From: Thermotoga sp.
GTDB lineage: Bacteria; Thermotogota; Thermotogae; B21-G9
Reading direction: 5' to 3'
DNA length: 20,270 nucleotides
Assembly: GCA_003641545.1 (NCBI GenBank)
Contig: QNAU01000001.1
Coordinates: 1-20,270 of the forward strand
Shown: in pieces, positions 7,830-16,396 of the stretch
Position numbering within the stretch: position 1 is the first letter of the stretch
Layout: each line of letters begins with the position of its first letter
Program-made: the position numbers and the translations under genes
The notes under the pieces: generated by a model
Databases searched by the model: none
Told to the model about the DNA's origin: nothing
The model's input: the letters and a program-made list of their open reading frames with translations, nothing else

Positions 7830-9115
7830 CTTCTACCCCTCAATCTTCCTTTTTTGACAAAACCTTCGTAATGTCTCATTATCAGATGTGCCTCTATCTG
7901 CTGGAGTACGTCGAGTGCAACACCAACTGCTATCAAAGCGGAAGTTCCACCGAGCCATATGTTCACTCCAACGGCTCCCCTGACTAAGTATGGAAGAAGA
8001 GCCATTATAACGAGGAATATTGCCCCAACGAATGTGACCCTGTTCAGAACCCTTTGTATGTATTCTTCCGTACTCTTTCCAGGCCTTATCCCGGGGATGA
8101 ATCCACCGTAATTCTTTATGTTTTCTGCGACGTCATGGACATCGAAAACTATTATGCTGTAGAAATATGTGAAGAAGAAGACTAAAAGCGCGTACAAAGT
8201 CAAATAGAGCAAAGATCCACTCGCGAAGAGACTTTGCAATGTTGGAGACTTCACGAAGGTTGCAAGTGCGCTCGGTATAACCATTATTGCTGAAGCAAAG
8301 ATTATCGGAATGACCCCTCCTTGGTTCACCCTTATGGGAATGTAGGTTGATTGACCTCCATATATCCTTCTACCACTTATCCTTCTTGCATACTGAACTG
8401 TTATTCTTCTCTCACCCTGTTGGACGAAGACAACCCCGAAGACTATTATAACAAAAATCAATATCAGGAATATCCATCCCGTTAGTGTGAGATTCCCGAC
8501 AACCGCCTGACCGAAGTACTGAGGATATCTCGCAACTATACCTGCAAATATCAGAACGGATATACCGTTCCCTATTCCTTTTTCCGTTATCCTTTCACCC
8601 AACCACAGAAGGAACATCGTTCCAGCGAGAAGAGTTATCGTGGATACAATGACAAATCCCACTGCATTTATCTCAGGAGAGAGTAAACTTGGATTTTTGC
8701 TTATCGCAAATGAAAGCATGAAACCTTGAAGAGATGCCAAGAAAACTGTGAGATACCTCGTATATTTTGCTATCTTCTTTCTTCCTTCCTCTCCCTCTCT
8801 CGCTATTTCCTTCAACTTCGGAACGACGGACATGAGGAGCTGAAGGATTATCGATGCATTTATGTACGGTGTGACACTCATGGTGAAAATTGAATATCTC
8901 CTCAGCGCACCACCAACGAAAACATCAAAGAAACTGAAAAGTCCTCCCACTGCTCCTCCTCTGAGTGATTCGAAGAAACGAGCCCAGTTCGCCAGATTTA
9001 TCCCCGGTATGGGTATGTATATTCCCAATCTGAAGACTATCAAAGCCAAGAGCGTGAAAATTATCCTGTCTCTGAGTTCAGGGATCTTGAACGCATTCCT
9101 CAAGGCTTTCCACAT
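7826..9115 (-). CDS. secY: Protein translocase subunit SecY
   Basis: A 429-residue integral membrane channel of the Sec translocon. The N-terminal [28 protein letters not shown] gives TM1 and the conserved PGI region in several pieces; about ten hydrophobic segments follow, with [18 protein letters not shown] typical of TM2. The loops [14 protein letters not shown] and the [24 protein letters not shown] pair are hallmark cytoplasmic regions. I chose ATG 9115 ([10 protein letters not shown]), 6 nt after GAGGTGAT; TTG at 9121 overlaps the rplO stop and adds two residues but has too short an SD gap. It lies 2 nt after rplO. Confidence 0.97.
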   Translation of the reverse strand: MWKALRNAFKIPELRDRIIFTLLALIVFRLGIYIPIPGINLANWARFFESLRGGAVGGLFSFFDVFVGGALRRYSIFTMSVTPYINASIILQLLMSVVPKLKEIAREGEEGRKKIAKYTRYLTVFLASLQGFMLSFAISKNPSLLSPEINAVGFVIVSTITLLAGTMFLLWLGERITEKGIGNGISVLIFAGIVARYPQYFGQAVVGNLTLTGWIFLILIFVIIVFGVVFVQQGERRITVQYARRISGRRIYGGQSTYIPIRVNQGGVIPIIFASAIMVIPSALATFVKSPTLQSLFASGSLLYLTLYALLVFFFTYFYSIIVFDVHDVAENIKNYGGFIPGIRPGKSTEEYIQRVLNRVTFVGAIFLVIMALLPYLVRGAVGVNIWLGGTSALIAVGVALDVLQQIEAHLIMRHYEGFVKKGRLRGRR

Positions 9116-9117
9116 TA

Positions 9118-9561
9118 TCAAATCACCTCAACTTTTCCGCCAACCGTCTCTATCTTTTCAATCGCTTTCTTGCTGAAAGCATGTGCCTTCACAACGAGAG
9201 GTTTTGAAAGCTCTCCATTTCCAAGCACTTTTATCCCATCCCTCATCTTCTTGACAATTCCAAGTTTCATGAGGATTTCCGGTGTCACTTCGTCATTCTC
9301 CTGGAATTTTTCCTCCAAGGTTTTCAAGTTTATAATCGAATATACCTTCTTGTTCACGTTTTTGAACCCTCTCTTTGGAAGCCTCCTGTAAAGTGGCATC
9401 TGACCTCCTTCGAATCCAACTCTGACCTTTCCAGTTCCCCTCGCCTTTTGACCTTTGTGTCCTCTCCCGGAGGTCTTACCATGACCCGAACCCGGTCCTC
9501 TTCCAACTCTCTTCGGCTTCTTCCTCGATCCTTCAGCCGGCTTGAGATCCTCCAACCTCAT
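9118..9561 (-). CDS. rplO: Large-subunit ribosomal protein L15
   Basis: A 147-residue L15 with the glycine/basic N-terminal arm that threads into 23S r[15 protein letters not shown], then [21 protein letters not shown], with [17 protein letters not shown] after it. The globular C-terminal part ends [18 protein letters not shown]. The start at ATG 9561 lies 8 nt after GGAGG and matches the family N-terminus. The reading frame stays open to an upstream ATG at 9594 inside rpmD, which lacks support. It follows rpmD by 22 nt and precedes secY, as in the usual spc operon. Confidence 0.96.
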   Translation of the reverse strand: MRLEDLKPAEGSRKKPKRVGRGPGSGHGKTSGRGHKGQKARGTGKVRVGFEGGQMPLYRRLPKRGFKNVNKKVYSIINLKTLEEKFQENDEVTPEILMKLGIVKKMRDGIKVLGNGELSKPLVVKAHAFSKKAIEKIETVGGKVEVI

Positions 9562-9583
9562 GCTCATCTCCTCCTCTACAAAT

Positions 9584-9766
9584 TCATTCCTCAACCTCTT
9601 CTACTTGAAGAAGATGTTTTACCTTCTCGATCATTCCTCTGATCTGCGGAAGATCCTCTTTGATCACGGTTTGATTCAATTTTCTGAGTCCCAAAGCTTT
9701 CACCGTTGCTTTCTGATCTTTGGAGTATCCTATGGGGCTTTTCACCAGTTTTATCTTCAACCTCAT
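9584..9766 (-). CDS. rpmD: Large-subunit ribosomal protein L30
   Basis: A 60-residue single-domain L30 ([19 protein letters not shown]). The conserved SPIG element and [11 protein letters not shown] (about 24-35) are clear; the C-terminus is slightly acidic ([10 protein letters not shown]). It directly abuts the rpsE stop codon with no gap, and its SD (GGTGAGG) lies in the last rpsE codons. This fits the standard rpsE-rpmD-rplO order. L30 is absent from some bacterial lineages but intact here. Confidence 0.96.
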   Translation of the reverse strand: MRLKIKLVKSPIGYSKDQKATVKALGLRKLNQTVIKEDLPQIRGMIEKVKHLLQVEEVEE

Positions 9767-10264
9767 TCATGCCTCACCTACCCCATGGAACACTTCCTTG
9801 ACACTTATATCCCTCAAATTTGCTATATCTGCCGGTGATTTCAAAGATTTCAAACCGTTGTAAACTGCTCTCAAAACGTTGACAGGATTTGTTGATCCCA
9901 AATTCTTGGTCAGTATGTTTTGAATACCTGCAAGTTCAACCACTGCTCTCACGGATCCACTCGCTATTATTCCCGTTCCAGGACTTGCCGGTTTCATTAT
10001 TATCTTAGTCGCATCATGTCTCGCAACTAAGTCATGTGGTATGGTGCCGTTTATTATCGGAACATCTATCATATTTCTCCTCGCATCCATTATCGCTTTC
10101 CTTATGGCTTCAGGAACCTCTCTGGCATTTCCAACTCCTATTCCAACCTTTCCGTTTCTGTTTCCCACAACGACGAGAGCCCTGAAATGCAGATTCTTCC
10201 CACCTTTGACAACCTTCGTGACTCTCCTTATCTCAACGACTCTTTCCTCGAACTCTCCGTTCAT
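9767..10264 (-). CDS. rpsE: Small-subunit ribosomal protein S5
   Basis: A 165-residue S5 that helps decoding fidelity and mRNA unwinding at the 30S entry site. The double-stranded-RNA-binding N-domain contains [20 protein letters not shown], including the loop where spectinomycin-resistance changes map in other bacteria; [17 protein letters not shown] follows. The C-domain has [18 protein letters not shown] and [13 protein letters not shown]. In that stretch the usual GxFGAGKV-type sequence is replaced by ARHDATKI, a visible divergence. The start is ATG 10264, with GGAGGGAAGAGG just upstream, and it lies 16 nt after rplR. Confidence 0.97.
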   Translation of the reverse strand: MNGEFEERVVEIRRVTKVVKGGKNLHFRALVVVGNRNGKVGIGVGNAREVPEAIRKAIMDARRNMIDVPIINGTIPHDLVARHDATKIIMKPASPGTGIIASGSVRAVVELAGIQNILTKNLGSTNPVNVLRAVYNGLKSLKSPADIANLRDISVKEVFHGVGEA

Positions 10265-10280
10265 CCTCTTCCCTCCTCGA

Positions 10281-10649
10281 TCAGAAGATCAAACCTGCTT
10301 CACGAGCGCCTTCCGCAACTTCTTTCACCCTGCCATGATACTTGAATCCCGCCCTGTCGAATACGACTTTCTTTATTCCCTTTTCGAGAGCTCTCTTTCC
10401 TATGAGTTTTCCTACCTCTCTCGCCGCTTCTTTGGTCCAAGTCTTCTCGAGTTTATCCCTCAGCTCTTTGTCGAGAGTTGATGCACTAACGAGGGTGTGT
10501 CCCTTGGTGTCATCAATTATCTGTGCATACATGTGCTTTTCACTCCTGTATACACACAACCTTGGCCTCTCCGGCGTTCCAAATATTTTTTTTCTTATTC
10601 TCAGGTGTCTTCTTTTCCTCATTTTCTTTCTGTTGATTTTCTTTATCAT
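10281..10649 (-). CDS. rplR: Large-subunit ribosomal protein L18
   Basis: A 122-residue L18, which binds 5S rRNA in the central protuberance. The N-terminus is highly basic ([19 protein letters not shown]). Conserved segments are [32 protein letters not shown] and the C-terminal [26 protein letters not shown] in pieces. The start is ATG 10649, about 10 nt after GGAGG. A 34-nt gap separates it from rplF. The order rplF-rplR-rpsE is standard. Confidence 0.97.
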   Translation of the reverse strand: MIKKINRKKMRKRRHLRIRKKIFGTPERPRLCVYRSEKHMYAQIIDDTKGHTLVSASTLDKELRDKLEKTWTKEAAREVGKLIGKRALEKGIKKVVFDRAGFKYHGRVKEVAEGAREAGLIF

Positions 10650-10683
10650 CGATGATCACCCTCCATTGAAAATTGAAAGCGGA

Positions 10684-11250
10684 TCAGACCTTCTTTCCGA
10701 CCTTGGTCCTGATAACTTCACCCTTGTACCTTATACCTTTACCACTGTAAACATTTGGTTTTCTGTAAGCCTTTATGTTTGCCGCAACCTGTCCCACTTT
10801 TTCCTTATCCATTCCCTTCACGATTATTCGCGTTGGCTCCGGAACTTCGAAGGATATTCCTTCAGGTGGTTCGACAACTATCGGATTGGAGTATCCAAGA
10901 TTCAAAACCAGTTTACTTCCTTGTAACTGTGCCCTGTAACCTATTCCAACTATCTGCAATTCTTTCGAGTAACCTTCGGTCACTCCCTTTATCATGTTCC
11001 TCACATGCGACCAATATGTTCCCGTGTTTATCCTCAGGGTTTTCGCATCACTTTTTCTCCTGAGCATGGCTTCATTTGGCTTGATAAACACTTGATCATC
11101 CTTTATCTCAAGGATGACGTATGGACTGATCTTTTTTTCCAACTTTCCCTTAGGTCCTTTGACGATCACCTTAGAATCCTCAACCTTCACTTCCACACCT
11201 TTTGGAATCGAAATAGGTTTCTTCGCGAGTCTCGAGATGATGGATTTCAT
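10684..11250 (-). CDS. rplF: Large-subunit ribosomal protein L6
   Basis: A 188-residue L6 with two tandem L6 domains, binding near the sarcin-ricin loop. The N-terminus gives [17 protein letters not shown], and the second domain ends with the conserved [20 protein letters not shown] and [11 protein letters not shown] chose ATG 11250, 8 nt after GGGGG; ATG 11256 adds Met-Ile but is only 3 nt from that SD. It follows rpsH by 22 nt. Length is close to the bacterial norm of about 175-185. Confidence 0.96.
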   Translation of the reverse strand: MKSIISRLAKKPISIPKGVEVKVEDSKVIVKGPKGKLEKKISPYVILEIKDDQVFIKPNEAMLRRKSDAKTLRINTGTYWSHVRNMIKGVTEGYSKELQIVGIGYRAQLQGSKLVLNLGYSNPIVVEPPEGISFEVPEPTRIIVKGMDKEKVGQVAANIKAYRKPNVYSGKGIRYKGEVIRTKVGKKV

Positions 11251-11272
11251 AATCATTTCCCCCTTCCTGACT

Positions 11273-11677
11273 TCACCAAATGTATGCTATGACTTCACCA
11301 CCAACTCCGAGTTTTCTGGCTTCCTTGTCAGTCATGACCCCCTTTGAGGTCGTCAGAATGGCTATTCCCAGTCCACCTTTAACTCGCGGTATCTCATCCT
11401 TCGAAACATAAACTCTCCTTCCCGGTTTCGAAACTCTCATTATGTCAGTTATAACCCTCTGCTTGTTCCTTCTATCTCCCTTGTATTTCAAGAAAACTTT
11501 TATAATCCCCTGTCTTCCATCCTCTATATATCTGTAATCAGCTATGTAACCTTCCTTCTTCAGGATTCTACATATCTCCAATTTCAACTTCGAAGCTGGT
11601 ATGCTCACAGATTCCTTGTAAACCACATTCGCGGTTTTTATCCTGTTGAGCATGTCCGCGATTGGATCACTCCACAT
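11273..11677 (-). CDS. rpsH: Small-subunit ribosomal protein S8
   Basis: A 134-residue S8, a primary binder of 16S rRNA helix 21. The N-terminus [17 protein letters not shown] is typical, and the C-terminal [20 protein letters not shown] carries the conserved rRNA-contact region. The frame is open further upstream to 11767, but ATG 11677 lies 8 nt after GGAGG and matches the family start. It lies 13 nt after rpsZ. In E. coli S8 represses the spc operon by binding mRNA at the start of rplE. In this window that very gap, before rplE, holds a long hairpin (12433-12471). Confidence 0.97.
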   Translation of the reverse strand: MWSDPIADMLNRIKTANVVYKESVSIPASKLKLEICRILKKEGYIADYRYIEDGRQGIIKVFLKYKGDRRNKQRVITDIMRVSKPGRRVYVSKDEIPRVKGGLGIAILTTSKGVMTDKEARKLGVGGEVIAYIW

Positions 11678-11690
11678 GCGATTCCCCTCC

Positions 11691-11876
11691 TCACCAACTT
11701 GCCTTTTTAACACCGGGAAGTTTTCCTTCAAGTGCCAATCTTCTGAAGCAGACCCTGCATATTCCAAATTCCCTGTATACCGCCCTTGGTCTGCCGCATA
11801 TTCTACATCTGGAGTATTTTCTAACCTTGTATTTCGGCTCTCGCTTCCATTTCTCTATCAAGGCTTTCCTCGGCAA
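11691..11876 (-). CDS. rpsZ: Small-subunit ribosomal protein S14, zinc type
   Basis: A 61-residue short S14 of the zinc-containing type ([20 protein letters not shown]). The zinc ligands are Cys24, Cys27, Cys40 and Cys43. [12 protein letters not shown] and the C-terminal [11 protein letters not shown] are conserved. The start is TTG 11876 with GGGG 8 nt upstream, and it lies 5 nt after rplE. S14 sits in the 30S head. It is often labelled rpsN; I use rpsZ for the short zinc form. Confidence 0.97.
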   Translation of the reverse strand: MPRKALIEKWKREPKYKVRKYSRCRICGRPRAVYREFGICRVCFRRLALEGKLPGVKKASW

Positions 11877-11881
11877 CTATC

Positions 11882-12427
11882 TCACCCCTTCCTGAAAGGC
11901 ATACCAAGCAATTCTAACAATCTCTTACCTTCTTCATCCGTTTTTGCGGTTGTGACTATTATTATGTCCATTCCTTGGATTCTCTTCACCTTATCCGGTG
12001 ATATCTCGGGGAAAACAAGTTGTTCACTCAGCCCCATCGCAAAATTTCCCCTTCCATCGAAAGAATTTGGATTGACTCCTCTGAAGTCCCTAACCTTTGG
12101 GAGAACCAGATTAACAAGCTTGTAGAAGAAGTTATACATTCTTCCTCCCCGCAAAGTTACTTTGAGTCCTATACTCATTCCCTTTCTTATCTTGAAGTTC
12201 GATATGCTCTTTTTTGCCCTCGTAACGATCGGTTTCTGTCCGGTTATCAAGGCAAGTTCTTCGGCATGCATCTCGATTATCTCCGAATTCCTTGCTCCTT
12301 CACCTATTCCCATATTTATGACGATCTTTTCCAACCTTGGAACCTGATGTTTGTTCTTGTATCCAAACTCTTTCATCATCACTGGAACAACTTCATTCTC
12401 ATAGTATTCCTTCAAAAATGTCTTCAT
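11882..12427 (-). CDS. rplE: Large-subunit ribosomal protein L5
   Basis: A 181-residue L5, which binds 5S rRNA in the central protuberance. Conserved parts are [55 protein letters not shown] and [20 protein letters not shown]. The start is taken as ATG 12427. A local GGAGG lies only 2 nt upstream, too close to work. A perfect AAGGAGGTGA lies 46 nt upstream beyond a hairpin (separate entry), which probably provides the real ribosome site. An internal TTG at 12415 is a weaker alternative. The 56-nt gap from rplX is the longest inside the ribosomal-protein part apart from tuf-rpsJ. Confidence 0.96.
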   Translation of the reverse strand: MKTFLKEYYENEVVPVMMKEFGYKNKHQVPRLEKIVINMGIGEGARNSEIIEMHAEELALITGQKPIVTRAKKSISNFKIRKGMSIGLKVTLRGGRMYNFFYKLVNLVLPKVRDFRGVNPNSFDGRGNFAMGLSEQLVFPEISPDKVKRIQGMDIIIVTTAKTDEEGKRLLELLGMPFRKG

Positions 12428-12483
12428 ATCCTCCGATCATCCCCCGTGCTTCGGACCACGGGTTCGATCGGATTCACCTCCTT
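12428..12483 (-). promoter_or_regulatory. Hairpin-bridged Shine-Dalgarno site before rplE; candidate S8 operator
   Basis: On the minus strand AAGGAGGTGA (12483-12474) directly follows the rplX stop. After AT comes a two-part stem: outer CCGATC (12471-12466) with GATCGG (12438-12433), inner CCCGTG (12462-12457) with CACGGG (12448-12443). An internal loop (GAA against GGAT) and an 8-nt apical loop complete it. AGGAT then precedes the ATG. Folding the stem shortens the SD-to-ATG gap from 46 to 7 nt. In E. coli the S8 operator occupies this same rplX-rplE boundary. The structure is seen; S8 binding is inferred from position. Confidence 0.6.
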
Positions 12484-12801
12484 TCATACTTTGTCTATTA
12501 TCTCCCCGCATTTCTTGCAGTATCTTACTTTCCTTCCATCCTCAAGAAGTCTTATTCCCACTCTCGTTGGTTTATCACAGCTCGGACAAACTACCATCAC
12601 CTTTGACGCGTATATCGGCTCCTCTCTCTCTATTATTCCTCCTTCTCTCAACCTCGGTGTTGGTCTTTGATGGCGTTTTCTCATGTTGACGTTCTCAACG
12701 ATCACCTTATTCTCCTTCGGTATGACACGCAAAACCTTTCCTCTCTTTCCCTTATCCTTACCCGATATCACTTGAACCAAATCATCTTTTTTTATCCTCA
12801 T
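12484..12801 (-). CDS. rplX: Large-subunit ribosomal protein L24 with zinc-ribbon cysteines
   Basis: A 105-residue L24, an early 50S assembly protein. The N-terminal KOW motif is [21 protein letters not shown] (split across about 6-26). [18 protein letters not shown] is conserved. The C-terminal part has a CxxC pair at 72/75 ([12 protein letters not shown]) and another at 95/98 (YCKKCGE), a possible zinc site common in many bacterial L24 proteins. The start is ATG 12801, about 10 nt after GAGG. Its stop codon directly abuts the AAGGAGGTGA of the rplE leader. Confidence 0.97.
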   Translation of the reverse strand: MRIKKDDLVQVISGKDKGKRGKVLRVIPKENKVIVENVNMRKRHQRPTPRLREGGIIEREEPIYASKVMVVCPSCDKPTRVGIRLLEDGRKVRYCKKCGEIIDKV

Positions 12802-12813
12802 CTCGTCATCACC

Positions 12814-13182
12814 TCACAGAACTTCCGGAGCCAATGAAACTATCTTCATGAAACCTTTTTCTCTCAGTTCTCTGGCAACTGGTCCAAATATTCTCGTTCC
12901 TCTTGGTTCGTTGAACTTGTCTATCAAGACTACCGCGTTGTCGTCGAATCTTATGTAACTTCCATCCCTTCTCTTTATCTCCTTCCTGGTTCTAACTATG
13001 ACTCCCCTGACTATATCTCCTTTTTTAACATCGGTATGAGGAATGGCGTCTTTCACAGTTCCCACAACTATATCTCCTATTCTTCCGTACTTTTTTGATG
13101 AACCTCCGAGAACCCTTATAACCAGTATTTTCTTCGCCCCCGAATTGTCAGCCACGTTGAGCATACTCTCCTGCTGTATCAT
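12814..13182 (-). CDS. rplN: Large-subunit ribosomal protein L14
   Basis: A 122-residue L14, a five-stranded barrel at the 30S interface. It starts [19 protein letters not shown] and continues with [41 protein letters not shown] and [20 protein letters not shown]. Length and motifs are canonical. The ATG overlaps the rpsQ stop codon (ATGA), implying translational coupling; GAGGAG lies just upstream. It opens the spc section. Confidence 0.98.
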   Translation of the reverse strand: MIQQESMLNVADNSGAKKILVIRVLGGSSKKYGRIGDIVVGTVKDAIPHTDVKKGDIVRGVIVRTRKEIKRRDGSYIRFDDNAVVLIDKFNEPRGTRIFGPVARELREKGFMKIVSLAPEVL

Positions 13183-13469
13183 GACTCCTCACCTTCCCCT
13201 TCAACTTTGGGAAGTTCCTCACCGAGTTCGGACCTTTTCACAATTCTTATCACTCTCCATCTCTTCTCCCTGCTCAGAGGTCTCGTTTCTTCTATCTCGA
13301 CAACATCTCCAACTTTGCATTCATTTTTCTCATCGTGAGCCTTGTATTTCTTCGTCCTTCTTATGTATTTCTTGTATTTTGGATGCTGGAAAATTCTTTC
13401 AACCGCGACGACAACCGTTTTATCCATCTTATCGCTCGTAACTGTTCCAATCATTCTCCTTCTCGGCAT
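13179..13469 (-). CDS. rpsQ: Small-subunit ribosomal protein S17
   Basis: A 96-residue OB-fold 30S protein. It starts [20 protein letters not shown], then has [23 protein letters not shown] and [21 protein letters not shown] short acidic tail ([12 protein letters not shown]) extends beyond the conserved core and varies between lineages. The start is ATG 13469, about 10 nt after GGAGG. It lies 21 nt after rpmC and overlaps rplN by 4 nt. Confidence 0.97.
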   Translation of the reverse strand: MPRRRMIGTVTSDKMDKTVVVAVERIFQHPKYKKYIRRTKKYKAHDEKNECKVGDVVEIEETRPLSREKRWRVIRIVKRSELGEELPKVEGEGEES

Positions 13470-13490
13470 TTTTCATCATCCTCCTTGAAA

Positions 13491-13691
13491 TCATCTTCTC
13501 AAGCCAAGTTTCCTCTCCACGAGTATTGTCTTTATCCTTGCGATATCCTTTTTTATCATCTTTATCTTCGCGGTGTTGTCCAATTGCCCTATTGCAGCTT
13601 GAAACCTGAGATTCATCAATTCTCTCTTGGTATCCTCAAGTTTCTCCAAGAGTTCCTGATCACTCAGAGCTCTCAATTCGGATGCCTTCAC
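13491..13691 (-). CDS. rpmC: Large-subunit ribosomal protein L29
   Basis: A 66-residue two-helix protein near the exit tunnel that helps form the docking site for trigger factor and SRP. The sequence runs MKASELRALSDQELLEKLED, then KRELMNLRFQAAIGQL and the conserved KKDIARIKTILVERKLGLRR. I chose GTG 13691, giving the family start MKASEL and 9 nt after GGGGG. GTG 13697 overlaps the rplP stop but lies only 3 nt from the SD. The two possible starts differ by two residues. Confidence 0.94.
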   Translation of the reverse strand: MKASELRALSDQELLEKLEDTKRELMNLRFQAAIGQLDNTAKIKMIKKDIARIKTILVERKLGLRR

Positions 13692-13693
13692 TT

Positions 13694-14116
13694 TCACTCA
13701 CCCCCGAGGGTAAATCTCGGAACTATCTTCGTTTTTATCGGAAGTTTGGATGCTGCGTATCTTAAAGCTTCCTTTGCCAATTCCTCGGGAACTCCGCCTA
13801 TCTCAAACATTATTCTTCCCCTCTTCACAACCGCCACCCATTTTTCGGGATTTCCCTTACCTTTACCCATCCTCGATTCCGGTGGTCTCGCAGTTACAGG
13901 TTTGTCGGGAAAGATCCTTATCCACATCTTTCCCGATCTCTTCAGAATCCTCGTTATTGCGACCCTACATGCTTCTATCTGTTGTGCGGTTATCCAATGA
14001 GATTCGAGGGCTTTCAACCCCCAATCACCAAAGTGAACTTCAGTTGCACCTTTCGACATTCCCTTCATCCTTCCACGCTGTTGCTTCCTGTGTTTCACTT
14101 TCCTTGGTATCAGCAT
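13694..14116 (-). CDS. rplP: Large-subunit ribosomal protein L16
   Basis: A 140-residue L16 that lies close to the A site and peptidyl-transferase centre. Typical features are [59 protein letters not shown] and [20 protein letters not shown]. All are intact. The start is ATG 14116, 7 nt after GGAGG. A 31-nt gap separates it from rpsC and 2 nt from rpmC. Confidence 0.98.
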   Translation of the reverse strand: MLIPRKVKHRKQQRGRMKGMSKGATEVHFGDWGLKALESHWITAQQIEACRVAITRILKRSGKMWIRIFPDKPVTARPPESRMGKGKGNPEKWVAVVKRGRIMFEIGGVPEELAKEALRYAASKLPIKTKIVPRFTLGGE

Positions 14117-14147
14117 GTTATTACCTCCTCAAACCTTAGAGTGAGAC

Positions 14148-14780
14148 TCAGCCTAATTGAACCTCACCAAGGAATATCCAAACTTTAACTCCTATGACTC
14201 CGTATCTCGTCTTCGCGATGGTATGACCGTAATCTATATCAGCCCTTATCATCTGCAAAGGAACCCTACCCTGCCTGTACCACTCCCTCCTCGCTATTTC
14301 CGCTCCACCGAGTCTTCCAGCGACCATGACCTTTATTCCCTTGGCTCCTTTCCTCATTGCATCATTTATAGCCCTTTTCATAGCCTGCTTGTACGATGCT
14401 CTTCTCTCGATCTTGGTTGCTATGGTTTCTGCGACCAATTGGGCATTCAATTCTGGATCGCGTATCTCCTCTATGTTTATTCCAACCGCTTTTCCAGTCA
14501 TCTTTTGAAGAGTTTCTCTGAGGCTCTTAACTTCTGCTCCTTTTTTACCTATCACCAGACCAACACGTGCGGTCTTTATCGTCACGTTTATCCTCTGAGG
14601 TCCCGGTCTCTCGATCAGTATTCCTCCTATTCCCGCATGATAGTATTTCTCCTTTATGAAATCCCTTATCTTCTGATCCTCGATCAAGAAATCCGAATAG
14701 TTCTTCTCGTTGAACCACTTCGAATCCCAATCTTTGGTTATTCCAAGTCTGAATCCCTTAGGATGCACTTTTTGTCCCAC
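14148..14780 (-). CDS. rpsC: Small-subunit ribosomal protein S3
   Basis: A 210-residue S3 at the mRNA entry channel. It starts [21 protein letters not shown] type II KH domain contains the GKKG loop (78-81). The C-terminal domain has [20 protein letters not shown] and [17 protein letters not shown], where residues used for mRNA helicase activity lie in E. coli. The start is GTG 14780, 9 nt after GAGG. It follows rplV by 36 nt. The C-terminus is short, ending soon after [10 protein letters not shown]. Confidence 0.98.
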   Translation of the reverse strand: MGQKVHPKGFRLGITKDWDSKWFNEKNYSDFLIEDQKIRDFIKEKYYHAGIGGILIERPGPQRINVTIKTARVGLVIGKKGAEVKSLRETLQKMTGKAVGINIEEIRDPELNAQLVAETIATKIERRASYKQAMKRAINDAMRKGAKGIKVMVAGRLGGAEIARREWYRQGRVPLQMIRADIDYGHTIAKTRYGVIGVKVWIFLGEVQLG

Positions 14781-14816
14781 AGATTCTCACCTCGCAATTC
14801 ATCGTATTCCAAACCT

Positions 14817-15248
14817 CTATGTGGATGACGCCAGCTCTTTTTCTTTCGAAGCATCTCTGACAACGACCGTTATGTGACTCATCCTTCTTTGCAATATATC
14901 CGCTCTTCCCCTACCCCTTCTCCATATCCTCTTGAGTCTTGGACCATCATCCACATAACATTCGCTCACGTAAAGTGAATCGACGTTCAAACCGTAGTTG
15001 TTCTCCGCATTCGCAACTGCGGATTTTAAAACTTTGTATACCAGTCTGGCCGCCTTTTTCGGTGATAATTCCAGAATGGCAAACGCCTCATCCACCTTCT
15101 TCCTTCTTATTGCATTTATCACCGATCTGGCTTTCCGCGGGGAGATTCTCACATACCTTGCAACCGCTCGTGCCTCTATGATTGGTTCACTGGCTTCTCT
15201 CATCTTTCTCTCCCTATGAAAGATAGATCTCTTCGGATGCGCCATCAT
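14817..15248 (-). CDS. rplV: Large-subunit ribosomal protein L22
   Basis: A 143-residue L22 lining the peptide exit tunnel. A basic N-terminal extension (about 1-20) precedes the conserved [19 protein letters not shown]. Also present are [20 protein letters not shown] and [20 protein letters not shown], followed by the tunnel hairpin region [17 protein letters not shown]. The ATG overlaps the rpsS stop codon (ATGA), and the next codon is also ATG. An internal Met at residue 17 (MREASEP) is a possible later start. Macrolide-resistance changes in other bacteria map to the hairpin. Confidence 0.95.
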   Translation of the reverse strand: MMAHPKRSIFHRERKMREASEPIIEARAVARYVRISPRKARSVINAIRRKKVDEAFAILELSPKKAARLVYKVLKSAVANAENNYGLNVDSLYVSECYVDDGPRLKRIWRRGRGRADILQRRMSHITVVVRDASKEKELASST

Positions 15249-15529
15249 TTCACCTGCCCTTTCTTGGCTTTCTTGTCTGCATGCCCTCCGAATCTTCTCG
15301 TAGGAGCGAATTCTCCGAGTCTGTGACCAACCATATTTTCCGTTATGTAAACCGGTATGTGTTTCATCCCATTATGAACCGCTATGGTGTGTCCAACCAT
15401 TTCAGGAATTATCACAGATGCCCTACTCCATGTCTTTATAACCCTTTTCTCCCCAAGTTCATTCAACTTTCTTATTTTCTTCAAAAGTTTTGGATCAACA
15501 AAAGGTCCCTTCTTCTTGGATCTCCCCAT
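15245..15529 (-). CDS. rpsS: Small-subunit ribosomal protein S19
   Basis: A 94-residue S19 of the 30S head that pairs with S13 near the P site. It starts [19 protein letters not shown], then [20 protein letters not shown] and [20 protein letters not shown], all canonical. I chose ATG 15529, 6 nt after GGGGAG. A GTG at 15547 inside the rplB stop would add six residues with no SD support. It overlaps rplV by 4 nt. Confidence 0.97.
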   Translation of the reverse strand: MGRSKKKGPFVDPKLLKKIRKLNELGEKRVIKTWSRASVIIPEMVGHTIAVHNGMKHIPVYITENMVGHRLGEFAPTRRFGGHADKKAKKGQVK

Positions 15530-15546
15530 CAGGATCTCCCCTTCCA

Positions 15547-16377
15547 CTATACTTCGTTTCTTCTTCTAAGTATAAATTTGTCGGATGATTTCTTGCCTCT
15601 TCTCGTCTTGTAGCCCTTTGCAGGCACACCCCACGGACTTTGAGGATGGTTACCTCCCTTACTTCTTCCCTCACCACCACCATGAGGATGATCAACTGGA
15701 TTCATCGCTATTCCTCTCACAGTAGGTCTTATTCCCATCCATCTCTTCCTTCCAGCCTTCCCATCCACTTCATTTATGTGGTCTTCGTTTCCAACGACGC
15801 CGATCGTTGCCATACATTTGAGATTAACCTTCCTCAGTTCGCCGGATGGAAGTCTCAACAACGCGTATTTTCCTTCCTTCGCCATCAATTGAGCATACGA
15901 TCCTGCCGATCTTGCCAGTTGTCCCCCCTTTCCAGGGGTCAGTTCCACGTTGTGTATCAAAGTACCGTCCGGTATCTTCTCCAAAGGCAGGGCATTTCCA
16001 ACTTTCACCTCAGCATCGGGTCCACTCATAACAGTTTCTCCAACCTTCAAACCTTTGGGAGCTATTATGTATCTTCTCTCACCATCAGCGTAGAGCAGAA
16101 GGGCTATTCTCGCCGATCTGTTCGGATCGTATTCTATAGCCATGACTTTGGCAGGAATTCCTATCTTATCCCTCTTGAAATCCACGATCCTGTATTTTCT
16201 TTTATGTCCTCCTCCTCTGTGTCTGACGGTGATATGCCCATGATGATTCCTCCCACCACTCTTCTTCAGTGGTGCCAAGAGAGATTTTTCGGGTTCCTCC
16301 TTGGTTATATCCGAAAAATCCGATATCACCATGAATCTTCTGCTCGGTGTGTAAGGTTTGAACCTTTTCAATCCCAT
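15547..16377 (-). CDS. rplB: Large-subunit ribosomal protein L2
   Basis: A 276-residue L2, required for 50S assembly and peptidyl-transferase centre structure. It starts [38 protein letters not shown] and the central [20 protein letters not shown] are conserved. The C-terminal [10 protein letters not shown] (about 229-238) carries the histidine shown to be important in E. coli L2. I chose ATG 16377, 9 nt after GGGG; ATG 16383 adds Met-Thr. It lies 19 nt after rplW. Confidence 0.98.
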   Translation of the reverse strand: MGLKRFKPYTPSRRFMVISDFSDITKEEPEKSLLAPLKKSGGRNHHGHITVRHRGGGHKRKYRIVDFKRDKIGIPAKVMAIEYDPNRSARIALLLYADGERRYIIAPKGLKVGETVMSGPDAEVKVGNALPLEKIPDGTLIHNVELTPGKGGQLARSAGSYAQLMAKEGKYALLRLPSGELRKVNLKCMATIGVVGNEDHINEVDGKAGRKRWMGIRPTVRGIAMNPVDHPHGGGEGRSKGGNHPQSPWGVPAKGYKTRRGKKSSDKFILRRRNEV

Positions 16378-16396
16378 AGTCATTCTCCCCTTTCTT

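Noticed and set aside
10645..10656. A 12-bp perfect palindrome (ATCATCGATGAT) over the rplR start codon
   Set aside because: It has no loop and can form only a very short RNA stem; ATC/GAT repeats in this position are easily explained by chance.
14117..14160. Short inverted repeat (GAGT/ACTC, TTAG/CTAA) at the rpsC-rplP junction
   Set aside because: The stems are only about 4 bp, and rplP has a normal SD 7 nt from its ATG, so no structural role is needed.
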